Assembly: GCA_007129525.1 (NCBI GenBank)
Contig: SKVI01000361.1
Location: 1 to 29,712 of the forward strand
DNA length: 29,712 nt
Direction: 5' to 3'
Origin: Gemmatimonadota bacterium
Lineage (GTDB): Bacteria; Gemmatimonadota; Gemmatimonadetes; Longimicrobiales; Gaopeijiaceae
Part shown: positions 1 to 8,279 of the stretch, one piece after another
Position numbering within the stretch: position 1 is the first letter of the stretch
How the letters are laid out: each line of letters starts with the position of its first letter
Notes under the pieces: model-generated
Database searches by the model: none
What the model was told of the DNA's origin: nothing
What the model saw: the letters and a program-made list of their open reading frames with translations, nothing else
Program-made: the position numbers and the translations under genes

Positions 1-200
1 GCGGCGTAGGACTTCTCCCGGTACTCGACGGTCAGGGGAAAGAAGGGGAGGTGGGTGGGTCGGTCCCGCGCCGTAGCGGTGCAGAGGACCACGGTCTCGC
101 CGAACTGCACGAGACAGGAGCCGTGGGCCAGCTTGGCCATGCGTCCCGTCTCCAGAGTCAGCGTCCGTCCCGCGAACTGTCGTTCCACTCGATGAATCAT
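1..200 (-). CDS. pnp: Polyribonucleotide nucleotidyltransferase (PNPase), N-terminal fragment
   Basis: Only the first 66 codons are present; the gene runs off the left edge. The product is the phosphorolytic 3'-5' exoribonuclease of the RNA degradosome. The visible part matches the start of the first RNase PH-like domain: a GRTLTLETGRMAK segment, then a GETVVLCTA strand, then FFPLTVEYREKSYAA, all characteristic of PNPase. The ATG at 198-200 gives an N-terminus (MIHRVERQF) that aligns well with the family. A second in-frame ATG at 213-215 would add five residues. Neither has a convincing Shine-Dalgarno; GGAAAAG lies a few bases before the first. It follows rpsO after a 250-base gap carrying a strong hairpin, the usual rpsO-pnp order. 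Identity is firm; the start is less certain. Confidence 0.93.
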   Translation of the reverse strand, partial: MIHRVERQFAGRTLTLETGRMAKLAHGSCLVQFGETVVLCTATARDRPTHLPFFPLTVEYREKSYA

Positions 201-406
201 TCTGGTCTTTTCCATTTCACTGCAGAGGTTCGTATGGGCAGTGCGCCGGGAGCGTCCCGGCACATTACCCGCTTCGATTTGTGCCATGCTCTGCAGATCC
301 GGGCCGGTGCGACCGCCGCGCCGCCGCGGGCGCCCACCGCTTCGGGGGCCAGGGGCGGAGCAGCAAGAAGGTCAGGCCGACCGTCGCCGGTCTTCGAGCA
401 TGAAAG

Positions 407-446
407 CACGACACGGCGGCCGGGATCTCCGGTCCGCCGTGTCGTG
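407..446 (-). terminator. rpsO-pnp intergenic hairpin (terminator or RNase site)
   Basis: Perfect 13-base inverted repeat: CACGACACGGCGG at 407-419 and its complement at 434-446, with a 14-base loop. It begins five bases after the rpsO stop on the minus strand. The trailing sequence is only weakly U-rich (CTTTCATG), so it may be a partial terminator or an RNA-processing site. In E. coli the rpsO-pnp gap holds both a terminator and an RNase III hairpin. The rest of the 201-450 gap is GC-rich and shows no gene. Confidence 0.65.
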
Positions 447-450
447 GGTC

Positions 451-711
451 CTACTTCCGGAGCCCCAGGTCCTTGATGAGTTCCCGGTACCGCTCCAGGT
501 CTGTTCGCTTGAGATACTCCAGGAGGCGCCGCCGGCGCCCCACCATCCTCAGAAGTCCGCGGCGACTGTGGTGGTCACCCTTGTGGTCTTCAAAATGAGC
601 GCGGAGCTCGTTGATCCGCTGCGTGAGGAGGGCCACCTGAACCGGGGCGCTTCCCCGGTCGTTTTCGTGTAGCTGATACTTCTGGATGATGTCCTGCTTC
701 GTTTCGGGCAT
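451..711 (-). CDS. rpsO: 30S ribosomal protein S15
   Basis: Encodes the 86-residue S15, a primary 16S rRNA-binding protein of the 30S platform. It carries the S15 landmarks HENDRGSAPVQVALLTQRI, the central HFEDHKGDHHSRRGLLRMVGRRRRLLEYL region and a terminal YRELIKDLGLRK. The ATG at 709-711 gives the standard MPETKQ- N-terminus. A GGAGG lies 12 bases upstream, slightly long. A TTG further upstream would extend it by seven residues and is not supported by the family. It sits between ribF and pnp, has its own candidate promoter at 818-846 and a leader of about 100 bases. S15 represses its own mRNA through the leader in several phyla, so the leader could be regulatory here; no specific structure is proven. 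Confidence 0.97.
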   Translation of the reverse strand: MPETKQDIIQKYQLHENDRGSAPVQVALLTQRINELRAHFEDHKGDHHSRRGLLRMVGRRRRLLEYLKRTDLERYRELIKDLGLRK

Positions 712-817
712 GTAGCTTCGTAGCCTCCGCAAGAGTCATACGCTGCAGGGGAAGCAGACTGAACGGTCGTTGTGCCGTGCCGTCGTGCGTTGGGTCCCAC
801 TACCAAGTGAGCCTTTT

Positions 818-846
818 ATACTATAACGGCATGCCGCCCTCAACAA
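818..846 (-). promoter_or_regulatory. Candidate sigma70-type promoter for rpsO
   Basis: On the minus strand TTGTTG (841-846) and TAGTAT (818-823) are separated by exactly 17 bases, inside an AT-rich island (TATAGTATAAAAGG) unusual for this GC-rich DNA. It lies just past the ribF stop and about 110 bases before rpsO, where an internal promoter for rpsO-pnp is common. Assigned by pattern only. Confidence 0.5.
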
Positions 847-849
847 GGG

Positions 850-1797
850 TCATCGCCGGACGTCGGCCGAGAGGACCGATCTGGAGCGGGCGACGTCGGC
901 ACGCATCTGCTCCACCAGGCCCTCCACCGAATCGAAGGGCTCCACCGGACGCAGGTACTCCACGAAGTCTACCCGGACCTCTTCGCCATAGATCTCGTCG
1001 TCGAAATCCATGAGATGCAGCTCCACACTGGGCTCGGAGCCCCGGAAGGTGGGTCTGGGCCCCAGGTGCAGGGCTCCGGCGAAGGTGCCCCGGCGCAGCA
1101 CGCCCCACACGGCGTAGATGCCCGCTGGCGGCAGGAGTTTGTCCGAGCTGTCCACCTGGAGGTTCGCGGTGGGAAAGCCCAGCCCCCTTCCCCTGCCGTC
1201 GCCTCGCACCACTACGCCCCGGAGGGAGTAGAGGCGACCCAGGCCCCTGCGGGCTTCCCCCATGCGCCCTCCTGCGACCGCCTCGCGAATTCGCGTGCTG
1301 GAGACGGGACCGCCATCCAGCGGCACCGGGTCCACCACGTCGACGCCGAAGCCCAGCTCGGCCCCCAATCGCCGGAGGGTGCCGGCGTCGCCGGAGCGGT
1401 CCCGGCCAAACCCGTGGTCGTAGCCGATGACCAGCTCCTGGACCTCCATGCGCCCCACCAGGATCTCCCGCACGAAGCGCTCGGGGGAATATCGGGAGAG
1501 GGCGGGGGTGAATCGCAGGAACACCGCGTAGTCCAGCGCGCTCTCAGCGAGGATCTCCTTCTTCTCGTCGGGGGTGGTGAGGAGCGCAGGCGCGATTTCC
1601 GGCTTCACGATCCGAAGCGGGTGCGGGTGGAACGTCACCAGGACCGCTCGCCGGTCCGTCTGGGCGGCTCGGCGACCGATCTCCTGCAGAACCTCCCAGT
1701 GGCCCCGGTGCACGCCGTCGAAGGTCCCCACCGTGACCACGGTGCCCCGGCCGTCGCCGGGAATTCCCCGGGGGCCCAGCACGATGCCGTCATCCAC
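850..1797 (-). CDS. ribF: Bifunctional riboflavin kinase / FAD synthetase
   Basis: Converts riboflavin to FMN and then FAD in the cytoplasm. With a GTG start at 1795-1797 the protein is 315 residues, the usual RibF size. The N-terminal adenylyltransferase domain carries TVGTFDGVHRGH (the nucleotidyl-transferase HxGH motif) and an SSTRIRE segment. The C-terminal flavokinase domain carries RGLGFPTANL and the conserved acidic VELHLMDFDDEIYG stretch. The GTG overlaps the last 8 bases of truB and has GAAAGG about ten bases upstream. An open frame continues upstream inside truB but lacks family similarity. Its place after truB and before rpsO is the common order. Confidence 0.95.
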   Translation of the reverse strand: MDDGIVLGPRGIPGDGRGTVVTVGTFDGVHRGHWEVLQEIGRRAAQTDRRAVLVTFHPHPLRIVKPEIAPALLTTPDEKKEILAESALDYAVFLRFTPALSRYSPERFVREILVGRMEVQELVIGYDHGFGRDRSGDAGTLRRLGAELGFGVDVVDPVPLDGGPVSSTRIREAVAGGRMGEARRGLGRLYSLRGVVVRGDGRGRGLGFPTANLQVDSSDKLLPPAGIYAVWGVLRRGTFAGALHLGPRPTFRGSEPSVELHLMDFDDEIYGEEVRVDFVEYLRPVEPFDSVEGLVEQMRADVARSRSVLSADVRR

Positions 1798-2692
1798 GGG
1801 GAAAGACCTTTCGGGGCCGTAGCCGTGCCTCGTGCAGGTGGGCCACCGCCAGAAGCCGGTTCCGGTGGGAGACGGCCACGGGCTCACCCTGAACTCTCTC
1901 GCCTGGGAGATCGCCCGAAAGTGGCACGCTCTGGCCGGACTCGAGCCGGGCCGCCTCCTCCGGTCCCACCTCGACCCGGTGCAGATGTGCCAACGCCTCC
2001 AGGGGAGAGATCCAAGCCGACTCGACCACCGCTTCGTCCTCCAGTTGATCCGGCGAAGGAGCGCCGGCCACGAGGAACGGACCGATGGCCGTGCGGTGAA
2101 GATGCGTCAGGTGTGCGCCCACCCCGAGTGCCTCTCCCAGGTCCCGGGCCAGCGCCCGAATGTAGGTGCCGGTGGAGACCCGGGTGCGAAATCGCAGGTG
2201 GGGAAGGTCCAACTCCAGGAGTTCCAGCTCGTGGACCTCCACCGGCACCGCGGCCAGCTGCACGTCTTCACCGCGCCGGGCCTTCAGGTAGGCCGCTTCT
2301 CCGGCCACCTTCTTGGCCGAAAAAGCCGGCGGCCTCTGCTCACCTCTGCCGACGAAGGTGGCCAACACCTCCCGAACACGGGCCCCGTCCAGCGTGGCCC
2401 AGTCCTGGGTTTCACGTACGACCGGTCCCTCGGTATCCAGGGTGGCCGTGACCTGACCCAGTCGGGCCACGGCTTCGTATTCCTTGGAAAGACCGTGCAG
2501 ATACTCCGCCAGGCGGGTGGCTCGGTTCACACACAGCAAAAGGAGACCCGAGGCAAAGGGGTCCAGGGTGCCCGTGTGCCCGATCCGTCTGGTTCCCAGG
2601 GCTCGTCGTGCGTCCGCCACCACGGCGTGGGAGGTGGGCCCCTCCGGCTTCGCTACCGGAAGAAACCCGTCACCGTCGCCGGGCAACGTCAC
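1790..2692 (-). CDS. truB: tRNA pseudouridine(55) synthase
   Basis: Makes pseudouridine-55 in the T-loop of tRNAs. The 300-residue protein has the TruB signature GHTGTLDPFASGLL with the catalytic Asp at residue 44, KPEGPTSHAVV near the N-terminus, and the KEYEAVARLG, AFSAKKVAGEAAY and VSTGTYIRALARDLG segments. The last part, from about residue 240, resembles the short PUA-like C-terminal domain. The start is GTG at 2690-2692, sharing a GTGA overlap with the rbfA stop, which implies translational coupling. The stop overlaps the ribF start. Confidence 0.96.
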   Translation of the reverse strand: MTLPGDGDGFLPVAKPEGPTSHAVVADARRALGTRRIGHTGTLDPFASGLLLLCVNRATRLAEYLHGLSKEYEAVARLGQVTATLDTEGPVVRETQDWATLDGARVREVLATFVGRGEQRPPAFSAKKVAGEAAYLKARRGEDVQLAAVPVEVHELELLELDLPHLRFRTRVSTGTYIRALARDLGEALGVGAHLTHLHRTAIGPFLVAGAPSPDQLEDEAVVESAWISPLEALAHLHRVEVGPEEAARLESGQSVPLSGDLPGERVQGEPVAVSHRNRLLAVAHLHEARLRPRKVFPRG

Positions 2693-3150
2693 TCCCCGGG
2701 ATCTGGCGAAGTGTCGGACGTGCCGGGCTCAGCCGAGCCCTTATCGCGACGGTTCCCTGCCTCCGACGGCTCGGAGACGCCGGCCTCCGGGGGTTCACCC
2801 GCAGGAAGGACTTCCCGCAGCAAGGCCTCGATCCGCATGGCCTTCTCCAACGTCTTGTCCAGCTCGAACCTCAGCTCCGGAACCCGACGCAGCGTTAGCC
2901 TCTCGCCCAGCTCTCTCCGAATGAAGGGCGTGGCCGCCTCAAGACCTGCGAGCAGCTCCCCACCGGCTTCCTCGTCCTCCCGCTCCGGACCCGGGCGAAC
3001 GTATACTCGAGCCGACCAGAGGTCCGGGGTCGCATCGACACCGGTGACCGTGGGCATCCCGATCCGGGGGTCACGGGTCTCTCGTCTGAGAATGTCGGAG
3101 ATCTCCCGCTTGAACTGTTCGTTGAGGCGGGCTGCTCTTCTGTCGCTCAT
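2689..3150 (-). CDS. rbfA: 30S ribosome-binding factor A
   Basis: Late-stage 30S maturation and cold-adaptation factor with a KH-like fold. The 153-residue product begins MSDRRAARLNEQFKREISDIL and contains DPRIGMPTVTGVDATPDL and a C-terminal ELRFELDKTLEKAMRIEALL, all typical of RbfA. After about residue 115 there is a Pro/Glu/Ser-rich tail of some 38 residues, longer than in most RbfA proteins. The ATG at 3148-3150 is preceded by GGGAGG at good spacing. The stop overlaps the truB GTG. The 52-base gap to the preceding ylxP gene shows nothing notable. Confidence 0.94.
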   Translation of the reverse strand: MSDRRAARLNEQFKREISDILRRETRDPRIGMPTVTGVDATPDLWSARVYVRPGPEREDEEAGGELLAGLEAATPFIRRELGERLTLRRVPELRFELDKTLEKAMRIEALLREVLPAGEPPEAGVSEPSEAGNRRDKGSAEPGTSDTSPDPGE

Positions 3151-3202
3151 GGATCCTCCCTGATATGAGATGGGACGGGTCCGTGAATAGGGTCCGGTCC
3201 CA

Positions 3203-3490
3203 TCAGATCTGCTCGCGACGAAATGAGAGGATCACCATGCGGCCATCGTCGGCCACGAAGTCATCCACTCGATCGGTGAGCGATTCGGCCAGCCGGCCGT
3301 CGGAGGTCACCACCGCCGCAGTGAGCTGGGCCCGGTCGTGCACGTCCTGGTGGTCGGTCTCGGCCACCGAGAGGTTGAACCGATGTCGCATGCGGTCCCG
3401 CAGCGAACGGACCGTCATGCGCTTCTCCTTCAGCGACCGACACCCGGGCAGCGAAAACTCCCACGTGAGGACTACGATGGTGCTGGGCAT
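3203..3490 (-). CDS. ylxP: DUF503 (YlxP-like) protein
   Basis: A 95-residue protein of the DUF503/YlxP family, commonly encoded between infB and rbfA. The family motif LPGCRSLKEKRMTVRSLRDRMRHRF is clear, followed by NLSVAETDHQDV. The biochemical role is not settled; the gene neighbourhood implies ribosome or RNA work. The ATG at 3488-3490 is 29 bases beyond the infB stop and has only a weak GGGATGA upstream. Length is normal for the family. Confidence 0.88.
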   Translation of the reverse strand: MPSTIVVLTWEFSLPGCRSLKEKRMTVRSLRDRMRHRFNLSVAETDHQDVHDRAQLTAAVVTSDGRLAESLTDRVDDFVADDGRMVILSFRREQI

Positions 3491-3519
3491 GGGTCATCCC
3501 GCCCGGCCGGGCCGCGACG

Positions 3520-6357
3520 TCAGTCCTGGGTGGCGCTGCTGGATCCGGCCAGAGTTCGGGCGAACTCCTCCACCTGGAAGCACTCGATGAGGTCGCCCAC
3601 CTTGATGTCGTTGAAGTTGGCGATGCCGATTCCGCATTCGAACCCCTCCCGAACCTCCTTGACGTCGTCCTTGAACCGCTTCAGGGACTCGATCTCGCCG
3701 GTGTAGACCACTGAACCGTCGCGGATCAGGCGGACCTCTCCCTTTCGGTCGATGATCCCGTCCGTCACGTAGCACCCAGCGATCGTGCCCACCCGGGAGA
3801 TCTTGAAGATCTCTCGAACCTCGGCCGTACCCAGCACCGTCTCCCGCTCCTCAGGCGCCAGCATGCCCTCCATGGCCTGACGGATCTCGTCCACCGCCTC
3901 GTAGATCACGTCGTAGCTCCGGATGTCCACCCCGCTGGACTCGGCCAGTTGACGAGCGTTGGTGTCGGGTCGAATCCGGAAGCCGATGATGACGGCCCCC
4001 GCCGTCTCGGCCAGCAGCACGTCAGACTCGTTGATGCTCCCCACGCCCCGGTGGACGATCTCCACGCGAACCTCGTCGGTGGACAACTGCTCCAGCGAGT
4101 CTGCCACCGCCTGCACCGAGCCGTCCACGTCGGCCTTCACGATGATGGGCAGCGAACTCACCTCGCCCTCGGCCAGGAAGTGAGCGAAGTCACCCAGCTT
4201 CAGGCCGCGGTCCTTGATCCGGAGCTGCTTCTCACGCTCCAGCCGCTGGCGGGTCCGAGCGATCTCCGCCGCCCGGTCCGCATCCATCACCTGCAGGGTA
4301 TCTCCTGCCTGGGGCACGCCGCCTGCTCCCAGAATCTGTACGGGCCGCCCGGGAGGCGCCTCCTCCACCGGCTTGCCTCGTTCGTCCAGCATGGCCCGGA
4401 CCTTTCCGTCGAACTTTCCACAGATGAAGGGATCGCCGACGCGGAGCGTCCCCTTCTGCACCAGGACGGTGACCACTGCCCCCTTCCCCACGTCCAGCTT
4501 GGATTCGATGACCGCGCCCTGGGCCTCCCGGTCCGGATTCGCCTTCAGCTCCAGGATCTCGGCCTGCAGGAGGATCTTCTCAAGAAGATCGTCGATGCCC
4601 TGACCGGTCTTTGCCGAGATCTCGGCCACCAGCACCTCACCGCCGAACTCCTCCACAGTGACTTCGTGCTGGAGCAGCTCCTGTTTGACCTTCATGGGAT
4701 CTGCGGCGGGAAGGTCCATCTTGTTGACGGCCACCACGATGGGCACCCCCGCGTTCTTGGCGTGGGAGATGGCCTCGATGGTCTGGGGCATGATGGAGTC
4801 ATCGGCGGCCACCACCAGAATCACGATGTCGGTGACGTCGGCCCCCCTGGCACGCATGGCGGTGAAGGCCGCGTGTCCGGGGGTGTCCAGAAACGCGATG
4901 GAGCGGCCGTCGTCCAGCTCCACGTGGTAGGCGCCGATGTGCTGCGTGATTCCGCCGGACTCGCCGGCCACCACGTTTGTCTTCCGGATGGAGTCCAGGA
5001 GAAGCGTCTTGCCGTGGTCGACGTGTCCCATGATGGTGACCACCGGAGGCCGTGCCTCCAGAAGCTCCGGATCCTCGACCTCCTCTTCCTCCTCCTCCTC
5101 GTCCGTGCCCGTGTACTCTTCCTCACGCACGGCGTTGAAGTTGAACTCCTCCAGGAGCAGCTCGATCTGGTCGAAGTCCAGGCGCTGGTTGATGGTGACC
5201 ATCAGCCCCAGGTTCTTGAAGGCGGCGCTTACCAGCTCCGTCGAAGGCACGTCGATGAGCTCGGAGAGCTCGGCCACCGTCAAGAACTCGTTGACCCGGA
5301 CGGTCTTGGCCTCCTGCTCCTCCTGCTGCCGCTCTTCTTCCTCCTGGGCCGCCTGTTCCTCCTTGCTGGGCCGGGATGAACTCTTGCGGCGGCGCTTCTT
5401 GCCCCCCCCCTTCAACTCGGCCATGACCCGCTGGATGTTGTCCTGGACAGCGTCCTGATCGACCCGCTTGCGGCGCTTCCCCTTCTTCTTGCCCTTCCGG
5501 CGCCCGTCCGGGGTGTAGCCGTCGGCCTGGATGCGCACCTGACCACCCGGACCGGCGCTGGCGGCAGGCACGGGCTTGGCCGCTTCCGGAGCATCTTTCT
5601 TCTTTCCGGTCCGGGCCTTGGCGGGCTTCCGGCGGGGCGTCGGTTGATCCCTGCCGGCCATGTCCGACGGAAGCTTCAGTCTCCGACGAGGACGATCGTC
5701 CGTGTCCTCGGCGTCTTCGTCATCCTCGCCGGCATCGGCGTCGTCAGGCTCATCGCCGGTCTCCGCCTGGGCCGAAGCCTCCTCCTCTTCCTCCTTCGCC
5801 TCGGCAGCCGGCGCCCTGGCAGCAGACTCCTCCGGCTCCTCGTCCGCCTCGGCCCGGGGGGCTTCGTCGGGCTCGTCGTCCGGGCTGACCTCGACCTCCG
5901 GGTCGTCCGTCTCGTCTGCCGCCGTCGTCTTGGCCAGGGGAGCCGACTCGGCCGCGTCGGTCTCGGCAACGGCCACCTCCACCCGGGGCTCCTCCTCCGC
6001 ATCCGCGGGCTCGGGCTCCTCCTCCGCATCCGCGGACTTCTCCTCCGCGGTCACGTCTTCTGCCGCCTCGTCGTCCGCTTCCGCTTCGTCCGCTGTGGTG
6101 TCTGGCTCGGGAGCACGACGACGGCGACGGCGACGGCGACGGCTGGACCGGGACTCTTCGATGGCGGCTTCCACCGCCTCGGAGGCATCCTTCTTCCCGG
6201 CACGCCGCTCCCGTTCGACCCGGGCCAGAACCCGGGCGACGTCGGCATCCTTGACCTGAGCCTCCTCGTCGGCCACGGGGATCCCCATGACGCGGAGAAG
6301 GGAAAGCATGGCCTCCGTGGAGACCTTTAGGTCCTTGGCTAGTTCAGCGACCTGCAT
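3520..6357 (-). CDS. infB: Translation initiation factor IF-2
   Basis: GTPase that positions fMet-tRNA on the 30S subunit and promotes subunit joining. The start is ATG at 6355-6357 (MQVAELAKDLKVS, first IF2_N domain) with AGGAGG 12 bases upstream, giving 945 residues. Order: IF2_N (about 1-52); a very acidic Glu/Asp/Ala-rich stretch (to about 210) interrupted early by an oligo-Arg run; a Lys/Arg-rich linker (to about 330); a second IF2_N (about 350-405, VRVNEFLTVAELSELIDVP); a G domain with GHVDHGKT at 444-451, a DTPGH segment and NKMD near 541; then domains II, III and IV. The N-terminal extension of about 440 residues is long, as in several high-GC phyla. The start overlaps the end of ylxQ by 14 bases. 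Confidence 0.97.
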   Translation of the reverse strand: MQVAELAKDLKVSTEAMLSLLRVMGIPVADEEAQVKDADVARVLARVERERRAGKKDASEAVEAAIEESRSSRRRRRRRRRAPEPDTTADEAEADDEAAEDVTAEEKSADAEEEPEPADAEEEPRVEVAVAETDAAESAPLAKTTAADETDDPEVEVSPDDEPDEAPRAEADEEPEESAARAPAAEAKEEEEEASAQAETGDEPDDADAGEDDEDAEDTDDRPRRRLKLPSDMAGRDQPTPRRKPAKARTGKKKDAPEAAKPVPAASAGPGGQVRIQADGYTPDGRRKGKKKGKRRKRVDQDAVQDNIQRVMAELKGGGKKRRRKSSSRPSKEEQAAQEEEERQQEEQEAKTVRVNEFLTVAELSELIDVPSTELVSAAFKNLGLMVTINQRLDFDQIELLLEEFNFNAVREEEYTGTDEEEEEEEVEDPELLEARPPVVTIMGHVDHGKTLLLDSIRKTNVVAGESGGITQHIGAYHVELDDGRSIAFLDTPGHAAFTAMRARGADVTDIVILVVAADDSIMPQTIEAISHAKNAGVPIVVAVNKMDLPAADPMKVKQELLQHEVTVEEFGGEVLVAEISAKTGQGIDDLLEKILLQAEILELKANPDREAQGAVIESKLDVGKGAVVTVLVQKGTLRVGDPFICGKFDGKVRAMLDERGKPVEEAPPGRPVQILGAGGVPQAGDTLQVMDADRAAEIARTRQRLEREKQLRIKDRGLKLGDFAHFLAEGEVSSLPIIVKADVDGSVQAVADSLEQLSTDEVRVEIVHRGVGSINESDVLLAETAGAVIIGFRIRPDTNARQLAESSGVDIRSYDVIYEAVDEIRQAMEGMLAPEERETVLGTAEVREIFKISRVGTIAGCYVTDGIIDRKGEVRLIRDGSVVYTGEIESLKRFKDDVKEVREGFECGIGIANFNDIKVGDLIECFQVEEFARTLAGSSSATQD
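5986..6036 (-). repeat. Short tandem repeat inside the infB acidic region
   Basis: A block of about 22 bases (core CTCCTCCTCCGCATCCGCGG on the plus strand) occurs twice with a 27-base period, encoding two copies of a nine-residue Ala-Asp-Glu-Pro unit. Nearby, at 6117-6145, a GACGGC-type hexamer run encodes an oligo-Arg tract. Both are typical of slippage in low-complexity coding DNA. Confidence 0.75.
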
Positions 6358-6742
6358 CAGTACTGGATTCCTCCTTGGGCCCCTGATCGCTGTCCGCCGG
6401 TTCCATTCCATCCGGAACCCGTGCCGACAGGCGACTCAGGAGCTGTTCTGCAAACGATTCACTTGTGATGGCCACGGCCGACAGCGCGTCCCGCCCTACA
6501 ATCGAGCCCAACGCCTTTCGGCGGTCCATCCACCGCAGGGGCACGTCCCGGTGCTTCAGGAGCCCCATCACCTTCTGCAACTGGCCGGGTGCGGCGTCCC
6601 CGGCCAGGATCACGAGGCGAGCCTCGCCGTCTCGTACAGCCTCGCGAACCGCCTCGACTCCGGAGGTCAGGACGCCAGCCCGGTGGGCCAGCCCCAGGTA
6701 TCCCCGGATCTGCTCATCAGGAACGGGACGACTCCTTCCCAT
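6344..6742 (-). CDS. ylxQ: L7Ae/YlxQ-like RNA-binding protein
   Basis: A 132-residue protein of the ribosomal L7Ae/L30e/S12e superfamily, encoded between nusA and infB as YlxQ usually is. Family features are YLGLAHRAGVLTSGVEAVREAVRDG, then VILAGDAAPGQ, then VPLRWMDRRKALGSIVGRDALSAVAI. Members bind kink-turn-like RNA; the cellular role of YlxQ is unclear. The ATG at 6740-6742 lies 26 bases inside the nusA 3' end and is preceded by GAGGACGAGG. Another ATG overlapping the nusA stop (6715-6717) is out of frame. The acidic tail of about 20 residues is unremarkable. The usual ylxR (DUF448) gene is missing here. Confidence 0.87.
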   Translation of the reverse strand: MGRSRPVPDEQIRGYLGLAHRAGVLTSGVEAVREAVRDGEARLVILAGDAAPGQLQKVMGLLKHRDVPLRWMDRRKALGSIVGRDALSAVAITSESFAEQLLSRLSARVPDGMEPADSDQGPKEESSTDAGR

Positions 6743-8279
6743 CCTCGTCCTCGTCCTCTCCAGGCGACGATCCGGCGGCCACCGGCGTCGTGGCCTCGTC
6801 ATCCTGTTCTTCGTCTGCCTCGGCGTCGGCTGCTTCTGCGTCGGCCTCCGCCGCTTCCGAAACCGTGTCGTCCTCTTCATCGCCGGCCGACGAGACATCG
6901 TCATCGGCTTCGGCCGGGGCCTCGTCGGCCGGCTGGGTCTCGTCAGCCGTCTCTGCATCGGCGCCGGCCGCGACCTCGGGCTCGTCCGGCTCCACCTCCA
7001 CCGTGAGCTCGTCGATGATCCGAACGAGCTCCTCGACCGCTTCCTCGCTCAACCCCTCGACCTTTTCGAAATCGCTTCGCTCAAGGTCGATAATGTCCAG
7101 AAATGTACTATATCCAGCGTTCTTCAGCGCCGCCAGAGCGCCCAGGGACAGGTCCAGCTCCGAGAGGGGGAAGTTCGCCGTCTCCAGGCTCTCGTCCTCC
7201 GGCTCCCCGAAAAGTTCCGCGGAGGCCCCCTTCTCCAACCATTCCCTGGACCCGTAGAGGTCGATCTGCCAGCCGATGAGCTGGGACGCCAACCGTACGT
7301 TCTGTCCGTTCCGGCCAATGGCCAGGGACAGCTGGTCCTCGTCCACGATGGCGGTGATCACCTTCCGCTCCGGGTCCGACATCACCTTCGAAACCCGAGC
7401 CGGCGCCAGTGCACGGCGGGCAAAGATCTCAGGGTCGGGGTGCCACGGAACGATGTCGATCCGCTCACCGCCCAGCTCGGAGACAACGGCCTGGACTCTC
7501 GATCCCTTCAATCCCACGCAGGCCCCCACCGGATCGATGGATTCGTCCTTGGACGAAACGGCGATCTTGGTGCGGCCGCCCACCTCCCGCGCCCGCTCCC
7601 TGATCTCAACGATCCCCTGGTAGACCTCCGGCACCTCCAGCTTGAAGAGGGCCTCGACGAAGAGCGGGTCGGCCCGGGACAGGATGAGCCTGGGCCCCTT
7701 GGGCGTCTCGTCCACCTTCTTCAGAACCGCCCGAATGGGATCCCCCTGGCGAAAGCGTTCGCGAGGGTTCTGGTCCTTCCACGGGATGATGGCCTCGGCA
7801 TCCTTCGCTCGATTCATCATGATCACGATCTTGCCGCGCTCCACCTGTTGGACCTCACCGGACAACAACTCCCCCACCCGGTGGGAAAACTCCTCGCGGA
7901 TCTTGTCGCGCTCCCCTTCCCGAACTCGCTGCACGATTCGCTGCTTGGTGGCCATCACCGCGTTTCGGCCAAATTCGGAGAAGTCCACCGGGATCTCCAT
8001 GACGTCGCCCACCTCGAAGGTAGGATCGTCCCAGCGGGCCTTCTCCAGCGAAATCTCGGAGGAGGAGTCCTCCACCTCCTCAACCACGCGCTTGAGAACG
8101 ATGATCTCGATTTCGCCGCTGTCGTCAATGTGGATCTCGGCCCGGACATTGGGCCCGAAAATCCGAGCCAATCCGGCGGTGATCCCGTCACGGATCAGCT
8201 CGTTCATCTCCTCGTGGGAGAGGCTTTTCGTGGCCGCCATGTCTCGAATTGCGGCGACAATCTGTCCGGCGTTGGCCAT
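6717..8279 (-). CDS. nusA: Transcription elongation/termination factor NusA
   Basis: Binds RNA polymerase and nascent RNA, and modulates pausing, intrinsic termination and antitermination. With ATG at 8277-8279 (GAGGTG just upstream) it has 520 residues. Order: N-terminal polymerase-binding domain (about 1-125, with EEMNELIRDGITAGLARIFG); S1 domain (about 130-205); two KH domains (KIAVSSKDESIDPVGACVG, then LSLAIGRNGQNVRLASQL); one helix-hairpin-helix-like repeat (LGALAALKNAGYSTFLDI). It ends in a very acidic Glu/Asp/Ala tail of about 94 residues. The first five domains are standard; the length and acidity of the tail are not. It is separated from rimP by a structured 275-base gap and overlaps ylxQ at its end. 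Confidence 0.97.
   Translation of the reverse strand: MANAGQIVAAIRDMAATKSLSHEEMNELIRDGITAGLARIFGPNVRAEIHIDDSGEIEIIVLKRVVEEVEDSSSEISLEKARWDDPTFEVGDVMEIPVDFSEFGRNAVMATKQRIVQRVREGERDKIREEFSHRVGELLSGEVQQVERGKIVIMMNRAKDAEAIIPWKDQNPRERFRQGDPIRAVLKKVDETPKGPRLILSRADPLFVEALFKLEVPEVYQGIVEIRERAREVGGRTKIAVSSKDESIDPVGACVGLKGSRVQAVVSELGGERIDIVPWHPDPEIFARRALAPARVSKVMSDPERKVITAIVDEDQLSLAIGRNGQNVRLASQLIGWQIDLYGSREWLEKGASAELFGEPEDESLETANFPLSELDLSLGALAALKNAGYSTFLDIIDLERSDFEKVEGLSEEAVEELVRIIDELTVEVEPDEPEVAAGADAETADETQPADEAPAEADDDVSSAGDEEDDTVSEAAEADAEAADAEADEEQDDEATTPVAAGSSPGEDEDEDGKESSRS

Noticed and set aside
1015..2451. Long open frames opposite ribF/truB/rbfA, infB, nusA, murA, gatA, serS and rseP
   Set aside because: They run antisense to genes with clear family motifs, have Pro/Arg/Gly-rich low-complexity products and no recognisable domain. 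This is expected in high-GC DNA where stop codons are rare on the opposite strand.
6111..6145. Hexamer repeat as a CRISPR or regulatory repeat
   Set aside because: It is an in-frame oligo-Arg coding run in infB with no spacers.
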